From Nelumbo lutea (lineage: Eukaryota; Streptophyta; Magnoliopsida; Proteales; Nelumbonaceae), in the NCBI GenBank assembly GCA_022828595.1, contig JAKGHH010000003.1, positions 58,641,759 through 58,705,758 on the forward strand: DNA of 64,000 nucleotides. Reading direction: 5' to 3'. Below, piece after piece: positions 41,307-52,408 of the stretch. A program made the translations under genes and the position numbers. The notes beneath the pieces are model-generated. The model worked only from the letters and a program-made list of their open reading frames with translations, searched no databases and was not told where the DNA came from. Every line of letters starts with the position of its first letter. Positions within the stretch are counted from its first letter, which is position 1.

Positions 41307-43736
41307 GTATGTTCAACCATTTATTACTATGAAACAATAATGTTTATTTTTCTGTACCACTAGTAGGGGACCCGTGTGATGCACGGGAAAACCCAATGTG
41401 TAATTTGCTGGTAAAAAGGATCAAAAGGATATATTGAATGTCGGGTGCTGGTAAATTTCCAAAAGTATATATACTAAATTATTGATTTTTTAAATATATT
41501 AAATAATTTATTTTCTTTTTAAATATATTATTTACAAAAATAAACTATTTTATCTTTTATTTTTCAATATAAGTTAATTAATAATTTCCTTTTCTAAAAT
41601 TTTCCAATATAATACTAATTTATATTAATAACAGAAATAAATTTTGTAATTATTGGTTCAAATTACCGTTTTCCTTTACCAATATAATACTAATTTATCT
41701 TTAATAATTTAAAATGAAAATCACACAATTTTTAAATAATTTTCCAAAATCTATAAAATGTAATAAAATTTCCCAAATTTTCAAAATATTCCAATAATTT
41801 TCAATAATTATTTACTACATTTTAAAGAAATTTTCCAAAATTACATTAATATATTTTTTATTTTCTTCTCCACAATTTTCCAAAATTATGATATTTTGTT
41901 TGCCAATTTGCAAACTCCACCAACTCTTTCCTGGAGCTATAATTGTTGACTTTATTTTTCAATTTTATAATTTTTAGTTAATTTTAAATAAAATTTATAA
42001 AGAAATTATTGGTTGAAAATTTTGTATATTCATTGATTTCTAGTAATTTATCTGGAAAATAACACAATTTAATTGTTTGTGTAATAAAATTAATTTTAAG
42101 AAATTGTAACTACAGTAAAATATTTATTATAACGATTACTCTATTTAATTACCACACCAAATTCCAATAGTAATTATTAGTTTCATAATTATTTTTTCAA
42201 AATAATTAATTTAACTACACTAATAATTATTATTGGAATTACAGTTATTTCAAAATTACTGTAATTACAGTATTTTGAAAATAACAAATTTTACTATAAT
42301 AATTAATGTAACTTAATAATTATTATTACACTAATAATAAAATTACACTAATAAAATTACATTAATAAATTTCTGAAGATGTAAATTCCAATGATAACTA
42401 TTACTGTAATTATTGTCAGCAATAAAATTCCAATAATAATTATTGTTATAAATTTCCTTAAAATAATAATTTACACTAAAATTTCAAAGATAATTATTTC
42501 CGTAATAAAGTTAATATGAAAAACAAATCTGTAATTAGAAATAAAAATTTCATTACAATAATTATTGTAATTGAATTATTACAATAAAATTCCAATAAGA
42601 TTTATTAGTTTAATAAAATTATTTTGAAACAAACTGCACTTATTACCTAATAATTATTATTGGAATTTCTGCATTTCAAAATTACTGTATTTACAGTAAT
42701 TTTAAATAACAGATTTTATTGTAATTTATAATTCTGTAGTAATTATTATTATTAAATAATGGAAATTTTTGTAATTTAATAATTACATTATTGGAATTGA
42801 TACAAAATGGAAAATTGTTAATTATGTAACAATAATCATTACTATTAGTTTCGATTATTTTAAATCAAGATTCACAGTTTTTTCTATTTTAATTTTTCAA
42901 AAATTATTAGATAATGGGAATTATTATTTGAGATTATGAAAAAAGGAATTAGTTAATCTACACTAACAATTATTTTAGTGTAATAATTATAATTACAATG
43001 ATAATAATAAAAATTTCAATAGTTATAAATTATGATAACATAATTATAAATTTTCAATAATTACAATAATTTTCCATAATATTCCAAACAGTAAAAAATG
43101 TCATAAAATTCCAAAATTGCACTAAGTTATCTGTTATTTTCAATTAAAATTAATCAATAATTTTATGAAAAATGTAATAATGAGAAATACGCTAATTTTC
43201 TGAATAATCAATTATTAATTTTCAGTAATTATTTATTGGTTGAATAATCAATAAATTTTCAATAATTTCAGTAATTTATTGAATAATCAATAAATTATCC
43301 ATAATTTCAAAAAAAAAACCACACCAAACTATCTTTCATTTTCAAATGAAATTAATCAATAATTTATAATTATCTGAAATCATAATTATAGTTTTTAGAA
43401 ATGTAATTATTTGAATATCTTTTACCAACAATCAATTACTAAAATTTTTAGAAATTATTGATAAATAGTAATAGTAATTTATTAATAAATTAATTATTTG
43501 TATTTATTTTCAGAAATTACTATTATTATTTTCGTAAGAGGGGATAGGATTGGAAATATAAAATCATGGAGGGGTAGGATTGGAAATATAAAATCTGGGT
43601 GTTGGACAATTCATCCATTTCTTCTTTTTTATAAATGGGTAAGATTTTCTATTTTAGGTTATATTCTAAATATCTTCTGTTTCCTGAGAAGTGATTTCCT
43701 TTTAGTATTTTGATGCATCTGCTTTGGAAAATGCAG
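41307..43736 (+). other. Intron 2 of the RIN13-like gene, extreme AT-rich tract
   Basis: 2430 bp, GTATGT...ATGCAG. From about 41460 to 43530 it is almost only A and T, with endless variants of CCAATAATTATT/AATAATTATTGG in both orientations. It starts near 41370 with GACCCGTGTGATGCACGGG, a perfect six-pair hairpin, a wording seen at ends of some plant repeats. Near 43540-43600 GGATAGGATTGGAAATATAA and GGGTAGGATTGGAAATATAA form a direct repeat. Confidence 0.75.
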
Positions 43737-44936
43737 TGCCATTGCTATGTATGTGAGATTCATGCTCCATGTGCCTACTGGGGCTACGGTCTCTCCAGTA
43801 CTGACCATTGTCATGCTACTGATAAAGAGCAGATATGGAGAGTAAAGAGGAAACATCTTAAACAAGGCAATATAGTGCCCCCACCTGTCCCAAAGCTTCC
43901 CAACACTGCTCTCTCCATGATGCTACCCTCTTCTAACACGGTTCAAACACCCAATCAATTGGTACCTCCCAACCAAGGTTTTGTTCCAATTCACTCATCG
44001 TCCAATTCAGCCCAGCCCCGTGCTTGCTCATCAGCTTCCAATTTTGGCATGCCAAACATCATAAGCCCCAGGAGTAGTAACCGCCGGGCAGGAGTCGTCC
44101 AGCACAGGAACAGATTGTCACCACATCTGAGTAGATCTCAATTGATGCCTCTTATGAACAATCCCATCCAAAAGGAGACGACAAGTGGCAGATCTGGCAC
44201 TTCGGTTCCTCGGTTTGTTCCTTACCATACGAAAAGTAAAAGGGCAGGAACCACAGGATGTGGTTTATTACATAACCTACATGGACCTGGAAATGGTTTT
44301 CTAAGTAATAATAATAATGTTGTCTCTAAATCACAGCAGCCAAGGAGTTATGCTCCCCATGAAGGTTGTAAAACCAGTTGGCAGGACTTTCTTACAGTCA
44401 ACAATCTAGAGCTGGAGTCATGCCAAAGCTCCTCCCAGACAAGCATGGGCAGCAATTTTGCATACTTCCAGTCGTATACTATTTCCTCTCAACCTCAGTC
44501 ATGTAGTCAGCCTACTTTACAACTAAGTGAAAGCCATAATACAATCCTACAAGCAAATCCATCTCCAAATGCCACAAATCTGAATCCATTGGACTTAATC
44601 TTCAGAGAGATAAACAATACAACGGAGAGCATCCAACTTCTCCCAGAAGCAGATTCCAATTTTCAAAGTGTAAAGCCAAGCTTTGACTATTCATTTCCTA
44701 TCTCAGAGTTCAATCCCCCATATACTAGTAGTACAAACTCTGTTCCATCAGACTTCTGTATGGAGAACTGGCCTTATCCTGACCATCAGTCCGTTATGGG
44801 GACTACAAAAGATTGTGTACCATATGAACCAGATATTGTCTTGCCTGAATCTTCCTCAGTGGATCCTGCAATGGTTGTATTTGATTTTGAAACCTCTTGG
44901 AATGAGGTACCTCAGGAACCTGGTGTGAGTATTTAA
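43737..44936 (+). CDS. RIN13-like plant protein, exon 3 (Cys-rich start, Ser/Pro/Asn-rich tail)
   Basis: In phase 0, exon 3 begins CHCYVCEIHAPCAYWGYGLS and STDHCHATDKEQIWRVKRKH, continuing the Cys/His-rich module from exon 2. The rest is low-complexity, rich in Ser, Asn, Pro and Gln (QSSSQTSMGS, ISSQPQSCSQPTLQL), typical of nuclear adaptor proteins. It ends FDFETSWNEVPQEPGVSI with a stop at 44934-44936. With exons 1 and 2 the protein has 539 residues. A possible extra splice (GTGAGT at 44925, acceptor TTTGCAG ending 44990) would replace VSI by a short VPMFIPHPFGSNVVI tail, but that 66-bp intron is unusually small. Confidence 0.85.
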   Translation, partial: CHCYVCEIHAPCAYWGYGLSSTDHCHATDKEQIWRVKRKHLKQGNIVPPPVPKLPNTALSMMLPSSNTVQTPNQLVPPNQGFVPIHSSSNSAQPRACSSASNFGMPNIISPRSSNRRAGVVQHRNRLSPHLSRSQLMPLMNNPIQKETTSGRSGTSVPRFVPYHTKSKRAGTTGCGLLHNLHGPGNGFLSNNNNVVSKSQQPRSYAPHEGCKTSWQDFLTVNNLELESCQSSSQTSMGSNFAYFQSYTISSQPQSCSQPTLQLSESHNTILQANPSPNATNLNPLDLIFREINNTTESIQLLPEADSNFQSVKPSFDYSFPISEFNPPYTSSTNSVPSDFCMENWPYPDHQSVMGTTKDCVPYEPDIVLPESSSVDPAMVVFDFETSWNEVPQEPGVSI

Positions 44937-45713
44937 TTTTGGTTTCACTCATTAGAACTTTTGTGATGTACAGTTTCTTAAAATTTGCAGGTGCCTATGT
45001 TTATCCCACACCCATTTGGTTCAAATGTTGTTATATAGACCCTGATAGCTTTCACAGAAATTACAAATCTAGCATTTATTATCATGTTACCAGCATCAGC
45101 TCCAAGGTTATAATTAGACGTTACTCTTGCCTTTTCTTTTTTTTTTTTTTGTTTTACTTTGATGATTTTTGCCTTGTCATTTCAGTTATTATCATGTTAT
45201 CAGATGGTCTGGAGTAGGCGAATTGCGTCTCTTTATTTTTTTTATAAAACTCTTCATTTTAAGGCATACGAAGAAGTGTGTCACAGGATGTACGGTCAGA
45301 TATACAAAAAGGAAATCGCTATATGACCCCACTAAGGTATCTCTGACGCATATAACTCACTGTACAAAATAATTCCCGGCGTTCAATCTTGATAGGAGAG
45401 TTAATAGAATTAACCTCTTTTAGAGTTCATCCGACTGAACGTAAGTTGAAGGGAATATTACTCTTAGGCTGCGTTTGGAAATGATGCAAACAAGTGTGAA
45501 TGTAAATATGTAGAATGAAAAACAGTTAATATAAATTGTAAAATTGGGTTAGTTTTGCATCGACAAATTTGTTATCCCGTATGTCTATTAGTAACAAAAT
45601 TTGTTTGGTTAGTGGGAATGATTTCGAGGCAGGATTAGTTTGAACCTTTGGCTTAATTTTAAGAATTGTTTTGTAGACTCAATTGAGTAATGGTTTGTGG
45701 ATGAAATGCTTTA
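44937..45713. other. Probable 3' UTR and downstream sequence
   Basis: No strong poly-A signal could be chosen; an AAAATAAT lies near 45365. A second GGCTGCGTTTGG (45469) looks like a single Tourist-like end. Otherwise nothing recognised. Confidence 0.4.
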
Positions 45714-45847
45714 GGCTATGTTTGGTTTGAAGGAAAAGGTAAGGAAAGGAAAGGAAAGGACGGGTAGGAAAACCTATACAATGTTTATAAATGTTTCTTT
45801 ACCTTTCCCTTCTTTTCCCTACCTTTTTCTTTAAACCAAACACAACC
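45714..45847. mobile_element. Tourist-like MITE, about 134 bp
   Basis: Ends GGCTATGTTTGGTTTGAAGG and the complement of GGTTGTGTTTGGTTTAAAGA. AAGGTAAGGAAAGG pairs with CCTTTTCCCTACC inside. Flanks are TTA (45711-45713) and CTA. Same family as 1001-1097 and 11822-11939. Confidence 0.7.
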
Positions 45848-46434
45848 CTAGGGATTACTACAAGGAGGGTATTGTAAAACTTTTCAGGGTTTTTATTTGT
45901 TTCAAAACAATCTAGCATGAAGTGATGACATTTGGGTTAGGATATTCGAGTATTTAATAAGATTTTTTTTCTGAGTATTGGAAGGGTTAGAAATCAGATT
46001 AGACATAGTTGAATCAAATTTAGTGGCTGATCGAATTTCTAAATTTTTTAACTCAACCCAAGAACTGGTTTTCTAGTAATTTTGAAATATGAAAATTTGG
46101 GATCGATCTTCAATTGAATCGGACTGGATTTGAAACTCAAATTAATTTTTGATCACACCTATGATGGAGTTCACAAATACAGGTGCCAAAATGGTATTTT
46201 GTGCCCAATGTCAGACCTGGATTAGCCTCTTGCTGAAAACGACACAACATTGAAGTGAACCCAATTCAGTAATGTAGTTTCTGCATTTCAACCTTCAATC
46301 TTTTTGGGATCGATGCAGTAGTGTGAGCCTTCTTAGGACTGATGTTTTTCTCCAAAAACATAGCTAGGAACTGAAGGAAAAAAAAGTTCTTACTAGGGTT
46401 GGAACAAACTAGGTTTTATGGGAGAAAGGGAGGG

Positions 46435-46505
<71 letters not shown>

Positions 46506-46650
46506 GGATAGAATGGCTTACCCATCCATATCTTCCCTTATATAGAGCACTCTCCTAGTTCTACTAGGAGCTAAATTTAAATCAGATTTGGATTAGGATT
46601 TATCCTAATGGATAAACTCTATCTTATTAGAAGAATAGGTGCTTCATACC
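45848..46650. other. Left flank of the Tat-like element, with microsatellite
   Basis: Non-coding; a (TG)n(AG)n microsatellite occupies about 46435-46501. Sequence from 46380 to the insertion and from 57089 onward may once have been one LTR-like block, but its ends were not identified. Confidence 0.4.
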
Positions 46651-47504
46651 TGATGCGGCACGATCCGGGCACTCCTAGCTGGTTGCTGACTAGCTCCTTG
46701 TGGCAACGAACGACACCTGAGAAAATGAAGGAGGATTCCTGGGGATTTACTCGATGCGAATACCCTGAAGCTTAAGTTAGAACGCTAGGGAGGAAGAAGA
46801 GAGAGTATAAAAGGCTAAGAGTGTAGATCGCGCTAGATCACTATATCTCGAGATTAGCTCGTGAGCAAGTAAGAGTGCAAGTTCATATCTAATTCGAGAG
46901 AGAGAGTCATTCTCTTTGCTTAAAGGGCTTTTATAGGGGTGTTCTTGTCAAATTAGGCATAACTGCCACTGGGCTCCTGTCGTAGCCGTTACCTGCCAGG
47001 GCTGCGCAGGTGATTGTTACAATGTACTACCCGCTTGGCTGAGTGACACGTCTTTGAAGGGACAGGCATGCCACCGTCTGTCGAGAGACGTGGGGCAGAC
47101 TGTCAAACGGTCAGGGACTGCGCCGTCAGTCGAGAGACGTGGTGCAGTTTGACGAGTACGATCATCAGATAGAAACTTCCTAAGGGCGTAGCATTGCTTA
47201 GCCGCGAGCTACTTTGTAGCACTCTCTTAGGAGTACTTTGGGGTGACCCTTATCAAAGTTGGTCTTTGGGGCAATTCTTTTGCCTAGGTGTTGGAGCGAG
47301 CTGGTTTCCCTAGCACACCAACTGAAATAATCTTGGAGTATTCCCTTCTTAATAGCTCAGGGGACCTGGAGCTCGCGTTGTAGCGAGCTGTTCTACAGAC
47401 TCGTTATTTGGTCACGGTCAAGCCATGCTGCTAAGCTATTGCTCGTGCTGAGTCAGGTCCACGTGTCATCATCTCAGCAGGTCAGGTCAAATCATCATCC
47501 ATTA
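46651..47504 (-). repeat. 3' LTR of Tat-like element, 854 bp
   Basis: The plus strand reads TGATGCGGCACGATCC...ATCCATTA. The terminal TG on the minus strand has decayed to TA here (TGATGG at the other LTR). TATAAAAG promoter box on the minus strand at 46928-46935. Lacks a roughly 33-bp stretch (AGCGAGCTCCCCTATAG region) present in the 5' LTR. Confidence 0.93.
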
Positions 47505-47520
47505 ATTGCCCCCCACTTCT
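47505..47520 (-). other. Polypurine tract of Tat-like element
   Basis: The minus strand reads AGAAGTGGGGGGCAAT directly before the 3' LTR. Confidence 0.8.
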
Positions 47521-47826
47521 CGAGCTAAGAGTGTTTCCTTAGCGCGAGGAGTTCATGAAGTGTGACGGGTTGATTTGATCGAAATTCAAACTTGATTGAT
47601 TGCTCATATTAAATGCCTGTGCGGGAATCAGGGGATTTTCTGACTCTATGAATACCGAAAACGTGCTGAAGTGGCTCTTAACTCTGGATGTCACGCAACC
47701 GTCATTACCCCAATCATGGGATACGTGCAGTCAGTCAAATTTCGATTTTAGAAGGCGTGCGATCGGCTTGACTACGAACCGTCGGATCTTCCTCGATCTA
47801 GGTCGCTGATTCAGGGGAACAATGGC

Positions 47827-47834
47827 TATAAATA
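47827..47834 (+). promoter_or_regulatory. TATA box for the antisense gene inside the Tat-like element
   Basis: TATAAATA within GGCTATAAATAGGAG, plus strand, 144 bp before the ATG at 47971. It opposes the element's own LTR promoter. The match to the plant TATA consensus is strong; use as a promoter is inference. Confidence 0.6.
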
Positions 47835-47970
47835 GGAGTCCTTGGGCCTCGTTTCCTGTCATGCCATCTTGTTGCCTTCGGATTCTAAGGTTGCGCATCC
47901 ATCTAGTCTACTTGAGTTCCTCAGTTTACTTCGTTTTGTCTTTTCCGGTGAGTCCCAATCACTGTCAATC

Positions 47971-49897
47971 ATGTCTGGGTACCCATACCATACCTACCAT
48001 CGGGGCGGTAACCAGGACGATGATGCTTCCTCGAGCTCAGGGGGAGCTTCGGAGCAGGTCCCGGAGGCTCAGGAGACCTCCGGTGATGTAGCATCAACTT
48101 CTTGAGGGAGGGAGCCTCACACTTTCGGCCTTCCTCCATGACGGTGGAGAGACTTAGGTCTATAATCTGCTATTTTCACCTCCCTGGGGACCAGGTCTAC
48201 AACCTCCCTACTGGCAACTTCCCTTGGGAGCATGGTCCCAACGATATAGTTATCTTCCAGGAACAGCTCGAGGCTGGCCTGCGTCTCCCTCTGCACCCCT
48301 TAATAGTGGAGGTGTTAAACCATTTTAACGTCACCATTGATCAGCTTCATCCCAACACTATTCAGAACATGGTTGGGACTATATCTTTGTGTTATGTGTA
48401 CTGTCTTCCTTCGAACCTTGACATTTTTGCCTCTATTCTTTGTATAAAGAATGCCACTCCTAGGGTTCCACCAGAGAGGCGCTTTTACTACCTCTCTCCC
48501 CGCTGCGGCTATAAGCTCTTGTACGAGCTACCAAATAAGATTCTCGCCTGGAAGCGAGATTATTTTGTGGTCCGTAACCCCGAGGGGTGGCCCTTCCCAA
48601 CTTCTTGGAGGGGCGCCATCCAGGACCTCGGGGCCGAGCTGAACCCCGAAACTCAGAAAACGATGTTGTCCTGGGCTTCGGTAGGCTTCCTTTGTTTGGA
48701 CTACTTGACCAAGGAGAAGCTCGTGTAGGCCGGCTTGAGTCCGAGTAGGTTATCTTTTTAGTTTGCGTAGTGCCTTGTAGTAATATTGTGTATATACATT
48801 TACTTTGTTTTTTTGCCAAACTGATATCTTGCGGTTTCTTTTTTGTCAACCATGTTTGGTGTTGATTTGCGCCACCTTCTCTCGAGCAACCAGAAGCGCA
48901 AAGTGAAGTCGCGCCCCGACTGAACCTCCACCTCTGGGGGTACCGAGTTCGGGTCTACTGAGATAGACTTCACCTCTCTGCCGCCCGAAGTTCCGTCGCC
49001 TCCATCCAAAGGAGGTGTTGGCAGGGCCAACCTCCAGGAGGGCGAGCTCCCGCAGCAAGGGGTGGTCCCTCCTGGTTCTTCTCAGCCATTTCCCTACTCG
49101 CGGTTCCCAGTGGAGAACTGGGAGGGTGTGAATAATTTCAATGTGGCTTGACGGAGGAGCCGAAGGGCGATCTGCAATGAGGAGGTCACTAAGTGGGGGC
49201 GATGGAGCCTAGGATCTTGCCGCGTTCACCACCTCTCATTGTATGGTGGTACGTGGTCCTTCTATTCTTCTCGTCTTTCGCTTCCTTTTGCTGTCTTCTG
49301 ACTCTAGTCTCTTGTTGGCAGGTGAACACCACCATCCATGCCATGGCCCTCCAGACGCACGTCCACTCCGGTGTTGCTCGTAACCAGAAGGTCATCATTC
49401 AAAAGCTCTAGGGCGAGCTTGACCGGACTTGGGGCGAGCTCCTTCACACTCGCAAGGGGAGTGAATCCCAGGAGCTGCTCGTCCGAGACCAGGAGGCGCA
49501 AATTGCCAGGCTTTCTGAAGAGAGCGTGCGCTACAGGGAGGAGTCATCGAGGGTGGCAGCGGAGAGGGAGCTCCTTCGCCAACAGGTTCGGGACTTGGAG
49601 TCCACTCTTCTGGACCGAACTCGAAACTTCAACAACATGGTGGAGGCCGAGCGGGAGAGAGCGGTCTAGGACTTCAAGGACTCCCAGGAGTATCATGACC
49701 TCCAGGTGGAGTACGGCTCGAGCTCGTACCGCTCCGGATTCAAGCTCTGCCATTGGTTGGTCCGAAAGAAATATTTTGGGCTCAACCTTGACGGCATCAC
49801 CATGAAGGGCTTGTCTCCCGAGACGGCGGACCAGGCGGAGGAGGAAGAGCCTGACTCCCTGGAGGACGAGGACGAGGTGGAGGAGGTGAGCCCCTAA
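47971..49897 (+). pseudogene. Antisense gene of Tat-like element (Transposase_28-like plus coiled coil)
   Basis: Opposite in strand to gag-pol. The ATG at 47971 opens MSGYPYHTYHRGGNQDDDAS, a Ser/Asp/Glu-rich leader that runs to a TGA at 48103; the next frame (to 48728) carries a domain with SSMTVERLRSIICYFHLPGD, LEAGLRLPLHPLIVEVLNHF, YYLSPRCGYKLLYELPNKIL and WKRDYFVV. It resembles the Pfam family called putative gypsy-type transposon (Transposase_28). Further exons seem to follow: MFGVDLRHLLSSNQKRKVKS near 48851, a segment ending at a GTACGTGG donor near 49251, acceptor TTGGCAG at 49314-49320, then VNTTIHAMALQTHV and a charged coiled coil (49440-49680), then a conserved-looking acidic end EEEEPDSLEDEDEVEEVSP. 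Internal TAG stops at 49409 and 49668 and others mark decay. Function unknown. Confidence 0.75.
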
Positions 49898-50510
49898 GGC
49901 TGGCGGCGTTGGTTTTCTGCTCTGTTGGGTGGTTGTGCCCTTTTTACCTTCTACTAAACTTTCTTGAGCTGTTTTGCTCGGTTTTTTTTTGAAATGGTAA
50001 TGAAATTCCTTTCTTTTTCTTCTAAGTATGGTGTGCTCTCTTTATTTTTGCTAAAGCGATTTCGTCACTTGAGCTTTCAGAGCTACATGCCCGAGTTGTC
50101 CTTTAACGTTTGAGGCATCTCTATGGTGTATCGTGAAGTGACTACCATGTGTGCTCGAACTATGCGTTCGTTAGTTATTCCTTAGTTTAACCAACGTACT
50201 GAGATGAGCTATGCTTCATGGGTTTAGACTTGAGCTGCTTACGCCTCTAATACTTCATACTTTGCCTTCACCGTTGAAGTGGCTAAGTCTTTCTTGATGC
50301 CGAGGTCTCAGTTAGCTCGGTATTTTAGCCCTTAGGCTGAGGGGGTGACTTATAGTCTACCCTCGAAGTTTGCCCATGCCATGGAGGCGACTGGGTCTTG
50401 TTGTGCCGAGGTCGTGTTAAATCGGCATTTTGGCCCTTAGGCTCTAGGAGTGACTCATGGTCTACTCAGTAGTTATAGGTAATATTGCCTTAAGTTGACA
50501 ATATTCCATG
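49898..50510. repeat. Spacer with diverged tandem repeat, Tat-like element
   Basis: Between the antisense gene end and integrase end. Two diverged units of about 115 bp (near 50270-50385 and 50385-50475) share TGCCGAGGTC, CGGYATTTTRGCCCTTAGGCT and GTGACTYATRGTCTAC. No frame of note. It may hold the convergent 3' ends of both transcription units. Confidence 0.55.
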
Positions 50511-50514
50511 CCCG

Positions 50515-51740
50515 AGGTACTTGTTTCCCTTCAAGGGTTTTGAGCTCGTATGTTCCTTCCTCGAGAACTCGTTTCACCCAGTAAGGTCCTTCCCAATTCA
50601 GTCCGAGCTTACTGACGCGGGGCTCAGGTACCATAACTTTTCGAAGGACCAAGTCGCCAATGCGGAGGTTCTACTTCTTAACCTTGGCGTTATAGAACCG
50701 ATCTACTCTTTGTTGATAAGCTGCGGTCCTGATATATGCAAGGTCCCTTACTTCGTCGAGTAGGTCGAGGTTGGTACGTAGCTCATCTTCATTTTCTTCC
50801 AGTCGTAGCGAGGGAACCTCAATCTCACTTGGAATGACTGCTTCGGTGCCATAGGTGAGGTTGAATGGGGTTTCTCCTGTGGTGGTATTCTCTATGGTTT
50901 GGTAAGCCCATAGAATGTTGGGTAGCTCGTCTGCCCACAGTCCTTTAGCTTGGTCTAGGCGCGCTTTGAGTCCGTGAAGAATAGCTCTGTTTGTAACCTT
51001 TGCTTGACCGTTTGCTTGAGGATGTGCGACCGAAGTAAAGTTCCGTCAGATCTCCATGTCTTGACACCAGTTTTGTAACTTGATGTCCTTGAACTGCTTA
51101 CCATTATAAAAAATAAATACCCGAGGTAACCCGAAGTGGCACACTATGTTATTCCAAAAGAAGTTCTGAATGTTTCGGGCTTTGATTGTTACAAGGGGTT
51201 TGACTTCTACCCACTTGGTGAAATAATCCACTACAACCACTAGGAACTTCCTCTGGCCTGTTGCTGGTGGAAAAAGTCCAAGTATATCAATGCCCCATTG
51301 CGCAAAAGGCCACGGGCTAGTGAGATACTTGAGATCGGCAGCAAACTGATGGTGGATGTTGGCATGCCTCTAGCACTTGTCACACTTTCTGACAAGCTCA
51401 ATGGCATCTGCTTTCATTGTTGTCCAGTAGTATCCCTGTCGTAGTGCTTTTTGGGTGAGGGCCCTGCCCCCAAGTGTCCTCCATACAGACCCTCATGAGT
51501 GTCGCAGAGTATGAGCTCGACTTCGGTAGGTCGCAAGCAGTGCAGGTAGGGGAGCGTGTAGGATCTTCGATACAACCGCTCATCTATTATGACATATTTT
51601 GCCGCCTGACGCTCTACACTTCTGGCGGCGTTGCGATCTATAGGGAGGGTCCCATGTAGCAGGAAGCTCGCGAGCAGGTCAATCCAACTCGACTCTGCTT
51701 GAACGACAGGAGCAACCTCCTCTTCCAGCCCCCACCCCAA
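50515..51740 (-). pseudogene. Tat-like integrase
   Basis: Zinc-binding part in frame 51414-51740 (YVIIDERLYRRSYTLPYLHC, THEGLYGGHLGAGP). Core in 51046-51240: MVVVDYFTKWVEVKPL (first Asp), FGLPRVFIFYNGKQF (second Asp changed: usually SDNGxQF, here FYNG), then in a further frame HPQANGQAKVTNRAIL (Glu changed to Lys at the usual EVTN), and C-terminal LRIGDLVLRKVM, LGLNWEGPYWV, GTYELKTLEGKQVPRAWN. Stops and loss of catalytic residues make it dead. Confidence 0.87.
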
Positions 51741-52281
51741 GAATGCTAGGCTGAGGCAAGTTTTCTATGTACACGGTTCTCATGGTGTTATCACTGGTGT
51801 TGGCTAACCGGGACAAGGCGTTGGCCTCAGCGTTCTCCGACCTTAGGATTTGCCTGATGAAGTATGACTGGAAGTTGAGTAGGGCCACCTGCACTTTGGC
51901 TAAGTAGGCAACCATAGTCGGTTTGCGAGCTTCGTATTCTCTTGTGACCTGATTGACCGCGATCTGGGAGTCGCTGCAAATGATGATGTGCTTGGCTTTC
52001 ATTTCTTTGGCTAAAGCTAGCCCGACTATCAACGCTTTGTACTCCGCTTCATTATTGGATGCCGCGAACTCAAAGTGCAGTGCATACTCCAACTTTGTGC
52101 CACTTGGGTCGTGCATGACTATTCCGGCTCCGCTGCCCTGCTGGTTCGATGAGCCATCTACGTGAAAGATCCAGGGCTCCTCATCCCAGTTCGCGCTTGG
52201 CTTAACTAGGAGAGATGCCACACTGGCTGCAACCTCATAGTGCTCGGACTCAACTGGCCTGGGAGCTCCGGGCTTGCCCAA
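51679..52281 (-). pseudogene. Second RNase H of Tat-like element (archaeal-type)
   Basis: A 200-residue open frame. Core: EPWIFHVDGSSNQQGSGAGI, LEYALHFEFAASNNEAEYKA (Asp, Glu of RNase H), HIIICSDSQIAVNQVTREYE (Asp), NAEANALSRLANT (a position where Asp is usual reads Asn). Known: Tat elements acquired an extra RNase H resembling the archaeal type downstream of their own. It is unbroken here, better kept than its neighbours, but the ADALS-type Asp looks lost (ANALS). Confidence 0.9.
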
Positions 52282-52408
52282 ACTGGGGGCATCGTGCTCA
52301 ACCGGTTTGGGGACTTTGAAGCTGAAAGTGCATTCTACAACGAAATCTGCTAAGGCTTGGGCTTTAATAGTAGTCCGTAACTTATATTGGAGATCGTACT
52401 CGCTGAGT

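Noticed and set aside
43498..43713. ORF just before exon 3
   Set aside because: Intron sequence translated by chance; it ends before the acceptor and has no family similarity.
48460..48849. Minus-strand ORF opposite the antisense gene
   Set aside because: Shadow frame of the plus-strand Transposase_28-like coding region; no recognised motif.
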